A stretch of 64,000 bases of DNA from Congeria kusceri (lineage: Eukaryota; Mollusca; Bivalvia; Myida; Dreissenidae): assembly GCA_027627225.1 (NCBI GenBank), contig CM051036.1, positions 36,726,426-36,790,425 of the forward strand, in the 5' to 3' direction. The position numbers were made by a program, and so were the translations under genes. Below, piece by piece: positions 59,301 through 64,000 of this stretch (positions are counted from its first letter, which is position 1; each line of letters starts with the position of its first letter). Below the pieces are notes generated by a model. That model did no database searches, had not been told where the DNA came from, and saw nothing but the letters and a program-made list of their open reading frames with translations.

Positions 59301-62248
59301 GAACAATACGCAAAGGGGGATAGGATCAATTTGATTTAAAACATCGGTTAGTGCAATGGGCTAACTAATATAAAGTACGAGTTCGGTAGTGGATATGCGG
59401 CGTTATTGCTAATGGTTCTCAAATCATTTTTCTCGATATTCTTTCCTGACCCTTTTTCATACAGTAAGTGATAATTCTGGAAAATGCATAAACATAAGAT
59501 TTTGATGTCTTTTTCGCAGACAGTTTTAGATAACTAGTTGCAATGCGATAATTGCGATGGCTGTGCTATAAGGCTTTTTCTTTGATAATTTGATGTCCAA
59601 TGATGATAAATGATGTTAAGACATCAATGTTGCATGTACAAATAACTGCACGTAAGGTTTGCAATGGTTGGAAATCAAATCAATAAATTTTTATGGTCAT
59701 ACGCAAACTGTGTAAGTTTGGTCAACATTTAATAAAAAATCGTGTGTGCAAAGCCAATCATTGATAACTTGTTGATGTTTTTTACCAATTACAAGGGGCA
59801 AGAACTCCGATGTTTCTGGCCTGATCATGCTTATATTCGACTTCACCTGAAGTCTTACGTTCATAGACAAACTTTGCACGATTGGTGAAGATTGGATGAA
59901 AAATGAAGTCTCTATCCTAAATAATGTCCATTTTTGTATAGTTTTGTTACAAACAAAGGGCAATAAATCTGGTGTTTCTGGTCCGATTTTGCTTATATTT
60001 GACTCATAGTAAAAGACAAACTATGCAAGATTGGTGAAGATTGGATGAAAAATGAAGTCTCTATCCGGAATAATGTCCATTTTTGTATATTTTTTTTATA
60101 AACAAAGGGCAATAACTCTGGTGTTTGAAACATGATCTGGCCCATTTTTGGCATCTGTTGAGACCTGATGGTCATACACAAACTTTAAAAGTTTGGTTAA
60201 GATTGGATGGAAAATTAAGTCTATATGTTGGGAAAAGGCATTTTTGCAAAAATTTTTCATGAAAAAGGGGCAATAACTCTAGTGTGACTGGTGTGATCTG
60301 ACCCAATAACAGTCCCATCCGAGATTTTATGGTCATACACAAACTGTGCAAGTTTGGTTAAGATTGGATAAAAAGTGAAGTCTCCAGCGTGAATACGAAC
60401 CCAATACGAACGGCACACGGACGACAGACGACGGACGACGCAGGAGAGGTTCCCTATACCAAAAGCTCACCGAGCTAAAAATAATAAGAACAAAATAAGT
60501 CCCTACCTTTCTACCCTAATTTTTTTGGGCATGCAACTTGAAAGAAACATATTTTACGCATTATTTTAACCAATATGTTTATGTCATCAATGAATTAGGC
60601 TACAGGGCCGGTATTCACAAAGCTCCTAAGGAAAATCTTAACTTAAGTTGTACTGAAGTGGAAATATTAGATCAAATTTTCTATGTAAAATCCATATATT
60701 TCTGTTTTCAAGAGGGTACATTATGAAACATCTTAGCAATATTTACTAGTTTGAAACATTTCAATGTAAAATGACCTATATATGAGACAGACTTCAGGTT
60801 ATTTTATGAATTTAGGAAATGTACTTACGTTTTCCCTTAGGAGCTTTGTGAATACGGGCCCTGATTTCATATTTGTGAAGTTTCATGACGTTTGGTGGAA
60901 AAATAGCAAGTACCATGCAGTATAAGACAGTGATTGAAAACTGTTTTCAGCAAAACAATGGATTTGTATCAAGCGAAAACTGAAGGACGTAATTGTTGAT
61001 ATTTATTTTAAAATACTGTAAAATGTCTACAGAAAACCATTTGTAACAATCAAAGTTACCGCTTCTGGATTTGTGTTCCCCGTAACAAAAATGTGCTGCG
61101 GTAATTGTCCCCAAAACCTATAGGGACTGGACATTTTCCCTAAAAATGTTGATTTCGCTAGTATCGTATAGTGAGCTAAGTCACTGTTTAAAAGTCTAGA
61201 GATCTATTTTAGACGGTAGGACGTTTCCTGGGATCAACGCTGGAATACGTTCCGCAAGCGGGCGTCTCTATCGTGTGGCCCAACGGTTTGCCGCCGGATG
61301 AGCCTCCTTGCGGATTCGTTGGGAACAAGTGCATAGAGGAAAAGAGTAAGGGCATTCCTGTGACATAGATTGGTTGACGTTCCTCGTTAATTTTAGTCAG
61401 TGTTTCGTTCTCAGTACAGTTTTACTGATACAACATCTGACTACTACTGTTGAACATGTATACTAAACCTTTATTTCTGCCTGTCTGTCTGTTGTTGTTT
61501 TTTTGTCCGGAGCATAATTTTAAAACCCTTTTAGATATCAACTTCGAACTTCATACAGTGATAGATGTGTGTTAGGTGGAGTGCAGTGCACATGAACTTT
61601 AGCTTTATATAGCTGCAGTATTTGCGGAGTTATTCCCCTTTGTCAGTTTTTCTTGTCCGGCCATGTTCTCAAAAACTACTGAAGGGATTGCAGGCCTCAA
61701 ACTTAATACATGGATAGATGCTTGTTAGGTGGAGTGCAGTGCACAATAATTATAATTAGTTGCATTAGAGTTATGCCCCTTTGTCAATTTCTTTCCCCGG
61801 TCTAACTAATACATTTTTACTCCAGAAAAAATACATGTTGCTTCTATCAGTATCGTTGTGACACAGCGGCATGCGGGAGGTATTTGCGCCATGACAGTGG
61901 CAGTTATAGTTAAACATTGGGATAAAAGTTGAGACACTCGTCTCTTTTTGCAGAGGACTACACCGTTCTCACGGTCGTGCTAGTGGTGCTGGGCGTATTC
62001 CTGGTAGCGGCGGTCGTGATTGGCGTCTACGGTTACAGGTAACTAACATGGTCCTAAGGTCGCAGTGGTGTTATGAATAAGGAGTCCTCTCTTCAAAAAG
62101 TCGTTAGTTAGATCCTCACCCGGGGAGCGTTGGAGCGATCTTTCATTAAAGACACCAAGTACTTGTTCTTTTCAGGAAACGGACTCAAAAAAATGTCGCA
62201 ATAAGCTTCTGGCTTTTCGACAAAATGAAGCTTATTTTAATGGGTTAA
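46869..62248 (+). CDS. natriuretic-peptide-receptor-like protein (gene 2): signal peptide, ANF-receptor domain, membrane segment
   Basis: Nine in-frame exons: 46869-47322, 48088-48306, 48859-49005, 49722-49876, 52198-52333, 56326-56420, 61213-61345, 61954-62038 and, less surely, 62176-62248. The model gives 498 residues. Residues 1-23 form a signal peptide (MKSSLITVFALFLTSSF...). Residues 26-430 follow the ANF-receptor fold that binds peptide hormone outside the cell, with C76 and C101 placed like the first disulfide of natriuretic peptide receptors. Six N-glycosylation sequons are visible (NMT, NHT, NMT, NIS, NSS, NST). C435 and C442 lie just before the membrane, as in cyclase-coupled receptors. 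Residues 450-472 are a single membrane span. With the ninth exon the tail is only 24 residues, like clearance receptors. Without it, kinase-homology and cyclase exons would follow beyond the window. The start is the first ATG after an acceptor at 46860, so a 5' UTR exon exists upstream. Confidence 0.88.
47323..48087. other. gene 2 intron 1
   Basis: No repeat or gene identified with confidence. Confidence 0.6.
48088..48306 (+). CDS. gene 2 exon 2
   Basis: 219 bp, phase 1 to phase 1. Encodes SITAILKHYKWNHTTILYDH through YLQEASTRSR. Acceptor CCATTTCAG, donor G|GTACGG. No Cys is present, so the second conserved disulfide of vertebrate receptors is absent. Confidence 0.92.
48307..48858. other. 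gene 2 intron 2
   Basis: AT-rich; nothing recognised. Confidence 0.6.
48859..49005 (+). CDS. gene 2 exon 3
   Basis: 147 bp. Encodes MIIFSSAEIFRKFMYEAYKL and GEYVFITLELFPDAW, matching the strand-helix region of the ANF-receptor second lobe. Acceptor CTATTTACAG, donor G|GTGATT. Confidence 0.92.
49006..49721. other. gene 2 intron 3 with (ATC/ACC)n run
   Basis: A trinucleotide run rich in ATC, with some ACC, lies at about 49336-49405. The remainder is plain. Confidence 0.7.
49722..49876 (+). CDS. gene 2 exon 4
   Basis: 155 bp. Encodes TKAYESVLILTLKQLVGDVF and AKFNFAFNED. Acceptor TCACTGCAG, donor GAT|GTGAGT. Confidence 0.92.
50049..50105 (-). other. 5' half of a tRNA-like sequence, minus strand
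   Basis: Reverse-complemented, it reads GAGATGGCCGAGTGGTTAAA, then GCTATAGCCGTTTAATCCGG. This is the A-box and D-arm of a Leu/Ser-type tRNA plus an anticodon-stem-like hairpin. It then runs into a homopolymer and has no T-arm or B box, so it is not a working tRNA gene. Confidence 0.55.
51060..51330. repeat. TTCACA-rich inverted repeat element, copy 1 (gene 2 intron 4)
   Basis: Words such as ACCATATTTTTCACAAATCA, CACAGGTGTGAAAAATAGGA and TTCACATTTTCTGTGAAATG alternate in direct and inverted form. A second copy is at 51741-52140. Confidence 0.7.
51340..51490. repeat. GGTACGGCAC-type short tandem array
   Basis: Five-base words (GTACG, GCACG) run in register from about 51348 to 51480, with variants such as GGTACGGTACGGCACAGTAC. 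It is GC-rich against its surroundings. Confidence 0.85.
51655..51740. repeat. (GAT/GAC)n microsatellite
   Basis: Irregular run of GATGAT, AATAAT and GACGAC units. Confidence 0.8.
51741..52140. repeat. TTCACA-rich inverted repeat element, copy 2
   Basis: Contains back-to-back ends: GATTTGTGAAAAATATGATC at about 51809 faces ACCATATTTTTCACAAATCA at about 51847. It ends 57 bp before exon 5 of gene 2. Confidence 0.75.
52198..52333 (+). CDS. gene 2 exon 5
   Basis: 136 bp. Encodes VSYYVAAFYDATMYLAYAYN with sequons NMT, NIS and NSS. Acceptor GTGGACAG, donor G|GTTTGC, which is weaker than its neighbours. Confidence 0.9.
52600..52872. mobile_element. degenerate MITE, AGGGCCGG family (copy 2)
   Basis: Left end TATTCACAACCTACTTAGGG; right end TTAGGAGCTATGTGAATACC, then AGTCCTGG. 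The middle matches the copies at 6407 and 60604 (TTCATAAAATTCCTT). Confidence 0.75.
53111..53284 (-). mobile_element. tRNA-derived SINE, minus strand
   Basis: Reverse-complemented: CGCGGTTGCGTAGTGGATAT (A box), then CAGGAGGTTCGATCCCCACT (B box GGTTCGATCC). The body ends in AAGCCTTAGGCTTTCGATGC. The tRNA stems are not intact. Confidence 0.8.
53560..54035. repeat. poly-C start and units related to the 434-1445 array
   Basis: Begins with a run of about 19 C (53560-53578), then a GTCGGTCGGTCGG stretch, then ATATCTTGAGAACGC, GTCAAGGTCACC and ACTAAAAATA words shared with the left-edge array. Confidence 0.7.
54284..54415. repeat. 130-bp foldback (perfect-looking long hairpin)
   Basis: AATATTGACAATCTTGAGGG pairs with CCTCAAGGAAGTCAATATT. 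TGACAGTGC pairs with GCACTGTCA. ACACTGTCGACC pairs with GGTCGACAGTGT around a small loop (GAGGCTTTAGCCGA) that is itself self-complementary. Confidence 0.85.
55485..55785 (+). mobile_element. tRNA-derived SINE, plus strand, full-looking
   Basis: The head has ATTCGTGGTCTAGTGGTAAC (A box) and GTCGCAGGTTCGAGCCCC (B box). The body (CATGAGACGTTAAACCGAGG, GCACTAAAAGACCCAGGGTC) ends after GCGATGGCCATATGGGAGAG with an AT tail. A different family from the one at 53111. Confidence 0.85.
56034..56310. repeat. tandem repeat, ~90-110-bp unit, 3 copies
   Basis: Units contain AATCGGGATACCATTAACTC, CTCTTTCACCACGTAGCTCG-like and AAATAAATGCTATCAAACGA. The array ends 15 bp before exon 6. Confidence 0.8.
56326..56420 (+). 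CDS. gene 2 exon 6
   Basis: 95 bp. Encodes LMGNVGVSAIGDRDADFDLL and NSTFQ, the G-x-V-x-I-D-x-x-G-D-R-like strand typical of the family. Acceptor CTTCCCCACAG, donor CAG|GTAACG. Confidence 0.92.
56708..57850. repeat. ACGATT-rich dispersed sequence, probable old MITE cluster
   Basis: Opens with AGCCCCGGTCACACTGTCAC and closes near GTGTGATCGTTCCCCGGTGA, a possible inverted pair. Inside, CACGATTT, ATCGTGGT and GATTGTTA-type words recur in both orientations. No coding. Confidence 0.45.
58183..58720. repeat. dispersed repeat starting TGCCCCCACAAAGTGGGGGG
   Basis: A palindromic start is followed by a GTCCGTCCGTACGTACGTAC run, then two copies of a segment with ATTTCGCTCAAACTTTCACA and GAAGAAC. Confidence 0.65.
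58949..59203. mobile_element. MITE with AGGCGTAA end (copy 2, truncated)
   Basis: Inverted relative to 41399-41724: starts AGGCGTAACAAAATTATGTT, has GTTACCCGACCTAACC, and ends at GACCATTTACCAAATAC without the second terminus. Confidence 0.75.
59224..60478 (-). mobile_element. dispersed element A (copy 2), inverted
   Basis: Carries, in reverse order and orientation, the segments of 13500-14956: AAAGCGCTCACATGAGAACT, AAAGGGGGATAGGATCAATT, the array (CAAACTTTGCACGATTGGTG, ACAAAGGGCAATAACTCTGG) and the end TTCCCTATACCAAAAGCTCA. Confidence 0.85.
60604..60862. mobile_element. MITE, AGGGCCGG family (copy 3)
   Basis: Ends AGGGCCGGTATTCACAAAGC and, inverted, GAGCTTTGTGAATACGGGCC plus CT. Length 259 bp. 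Well preserved. Confidence 0.9.
61213..61345 (+). CDS. gene 2 exon 7: membrane-proximal part
   Basis: 133 bp, residues 403-446. Contains SIVWPNGLPPDEPPCGFVGN and a second Cys after a six-residue gap, the juxtamembrane Cys pair of natriuretic peptide receptors. Acceptor TCTATTTTAG, donor A|GTAAGG. Confidence 0.92.
61500..61800. repeat. two ~150-bp units in gene 2 intron 7
   Basis: Both units carry TTGTCCGG, TAGGTGGAGTGCAGTGCACA and GAGTTAT-CCCCTTTGTCA. The second starts at about 61660. Confidence 0.75.
61954..62038 (+). CDS. gene 2 exon 8: transmembrane segment
   Basis: 85 bp. Encodes a 23-residue hydrophobic span (VLTVVLVVLGVFLVAAVVIG) flanked by DYT outside and YGYR inside. Acceptor CTCTTTTTGCAG, donor AG|GTAACT. 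Confidence 0.92.
62176..62248 (+). CDS. gene 2 candidate exon 9: short cytoplasmic tail and stop
   Basis: After a strong acceptor (TTGTTCTTTTCAG) the frame reads KRTQKNVAISFWLFDKMKLI, then LMG and TAA. The VA-x4-W-x-x-D spacing resembles the start of the cytoplasmic region in cyclase receptors, but the rest does not. It could be a true short tail, an alternative terminal exon, or an exon continuing through a weak donor at 62243. Confidence 0.4.
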
Positions 62249-62579
62249 ACATAAATATTTTCATGTTTAAATATCCCAATACAACAAATGCAATCATTTT
62301 GATTGCATAAAGTGTCACTTCGAGATATTTCAAGTAAGATCGTTTATTTAACTCTTTATACAAGTCATAGCACGACGTGACGTTAGAAACGTCACATACA
62401 AAGACGCGACAGCCGATGTAATTATCAGTCATTTTTCCTATCAGTGGCTGTTACTATTATAGTTAAGCGCGTATTTCAAAACAAGTGTTGTATGCTAAAA
62501 AATTGCATTGTTGACGTTCTTAAAATGCATTGATTACTTTGAGTGTGCACTACGTAAAATGCATTATGCACTTTTAGGA
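62249..62579. other. intron or 3' flank of gene 2
   Basis: AT-rich. A CGACGTGACGTTAGAAACGT stretch lies near 62373, a weak palindrome. No AATAAA was seen here, so a poly(A) site for the short-tail model is not evident. Confidence 0.4.
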
Positions 62580-62960
62580 ATGTGAAAGTTCTCCGTGAAA
62601 TACAAATCATTATACACTTTGTGAAAGTTCTCAGTGAAATACAAAACATTATACACTTTGTGAAAGTTCTCAGTGAAATACAAAACATTATACACTTTAT
62701 TAAAGTTCTCAGTGAAATACAAAACATTATACACTTTATTAAAGTTCTCAGTGAAATACAAAACACTGTACACTTTGTTAAAGTTCTCAGTGAAATACAA
62801 AACATTATACACTTTGTGGAATTTCTCAGTAAAATACAAAACATTATACACTTTGTGAAAGTTCTCAGTGAAATAGAAAACATTATACACTTTGTGGAAT
62901 TTCTCAGTGAAATACAAAACATTATACACTTTGTGAAAGTTCTCAGTGAAAACCAATGTA
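62580..62960. repeat. 39-bp tandem repeat, about 10 copies
   Basis: Unit AAACATTATACACTTTGTGA, then AAGTTCTCAGTGAAATAC. Because 39 is a multiple of three, several frames stay open through the array on both strands. These are artefacts. Confidence 0.95.
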
Positions 62961-64000
62961 CACTTTTTAAACGTGCTTAATATAATACAATGTACGCTTT
63001 GATGAAGTCCTTAATACAATAAAATCTTCAGTTTCTGGTAGTCTTAAATAATAAATTACAATGTACACTTTATTGACGTCCTTACAAATACAATGTATAC
63101 GTTTTGGACGTCCTTAATACAATACAATTTACGCTATGTAAGAAAGTAGAAGTTCTTAATATAATACAACGATCCATTTTGGAAATTTCTTTATAAAAAA
63201 TACAGTTTTTGGAAGTCTTTAATAAATACAAAGTACACTATCTGAAAGTCCTTAATAAAATACAATGTACACTCGGTGAAGTTCTTAATAAATACAAAGT
63301 ACACTATCTGAAAGTCCTTAATAAAATACAATGTACACTCTGTGAAGTTCTTAATAAATACAAAGTACACTATCTGAAAGTCCTTAATAAAATACAATGT
63401 ACACTCTGTGAAGTTCTTAATAAAATACAAAATACCCTTTGTGGAAGTCCTTTATTAGAAACAATGTATACTTTGTCGAAATCCTTGATAAAATAAAACG
63501 TACACTTTGTGGAAATTATTGATAAAATACAGTGTACACTTTGTGGAAGTCCTAAATAATATACGATGTTCACTTTGACGAAGTCTTTATAAAATACAGT
63601 CAACACTTTCCGAAGTCCTTAATAAAATCCAATGTACATTTCGTTTAAGTCCTTTATACAATACAATGTACTTTTTGTGGAAGTCCTTAATAAAATACAA
63701 TGTACACTTTGTGAAGTTCTTAATAAAGTAAAATATACACTTTGTGGAAGTCCTTAATAAAGTACAATGTACACTTTGTGGAAATCCTTAATCAAGTACA
63801 ATGTACACTTTGTGGAAATCCTTAATAAAGAACAATGTACACTTTGTGGATGTTCTAAATAAAATACAATGTACACTTTGTGTGAACGTCGTTAATAAAA
63901 TGCAATGAAGACTTTGTGAAAGTCCTTACTTAAACACAATGTACACTTTGTGGACGTCATTAATAAAATACAATGTACATTTTTTGGAAGTCCTTTATAA
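62961..64000. repeat. 34-bp satellite running off the right edge
   Basis: Unit AATGTACACTTTGTGGAAGT, then CCTTAATAAAATAC. There are about 28 copies, diverged at the left and regular at the right, with local higher-order pairs (63209-63430, period about 63 bp). It shares TACACTTTGTG with the adjoining 39-bp array. Confidence 0.95.

Noticed and set aside
62476..63606. Long frames reading repeated 13-residue blocks on both strands
   Set aside because: The 39-bp unit is divisible by three, so frames stay open by arithmetic. This is satellite, not protein.

Overview
The window is nuclear DNA from an animal, most likely a bivalve mollusc and perhaps a heterodont of the Mya/Dreissena kind. It is AT-rich. 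Genes are split by consensus GT-AG introns, and well over half of the sequence is dispersed repeats: short inverted-repeat (MITE-like) elements, tRNA-derived SINEs, LINE tails, and elements carrying internal arrays of 150-166 bp units. The bivalve assignment is inference from the repeat style and from the receptor family. The genus cannot be fixed from sequence alone.

Two host genes are supported, both on the + strand and both of the natriuretic-peptide-receptor / receptor guanylyl cyclase type. Gene 1 (exons 4397-15960) enters from the left and supplies the last five coding exons: the second half of the guanylyl cyclase catalytic domain, with the guanine-recognising Glu and Cys and the catalytic Asn/Arg, then a short C-terminal tail and a poly(A) signal at 16391. 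Gene 2 (46869 to about 62250) starts with a signal peptide and encodes a complete ANF-receptor ligand-binding domain over seven exons, then a transmembrane exon. A possible ninth exon ends in a stop 23 codons after the membrane segment. The protein is therefore either a short-tailed, clearance-type receptor, or its kinase-homology and cyclase exons lie beyond the right edge. The head-to-tail order suggests a tandem receptor-cyclase cluster: the receptor end of one copy binds peptide and the cyclase end of such proteins makes cGMP.

The 30 kb between the two genes, and their introns, hold the mobile fraction. From left to right: a 61-bp minisatellite (3300-4091); a decayed multicopy PIN/flap-endonuclease-like gene on the minus strand (7798-11046); several inverted-repeat elements with internal arrays (11844-13213, 13500-14956, 16801-18507, 35168-35850, 36170-38108); a MITE with another element nested in it (16723-18790) and an unoccupied copy of the same family (28279-28717); a near-perfect, CpG-dense palindrome of 1.1 kb (20879-22010); an apparently intact pogo/Tigger transposon whose transposase ends in a PHD-like finger (22684-25371); two LINE 3' ends (30470-31575 +, 38490-39835 -); a hAT-type element with an exact 8-bp target duplication (33048-33947); and a TTAA-flanked MITE (46294-46733). 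Gene 2 introns hold SINEs, foldbacks and an inverted copy of the 13.5 kb element. The right edge is a satellite with 39-bp and then 34-bp units.

The items most worth following are the 1.1 kb palindrome, the shared 150-166 bp repeat unit inside several different inverted-repeat elements, the intact Tigger-like element, and the undecided 3' structure of gene 2.
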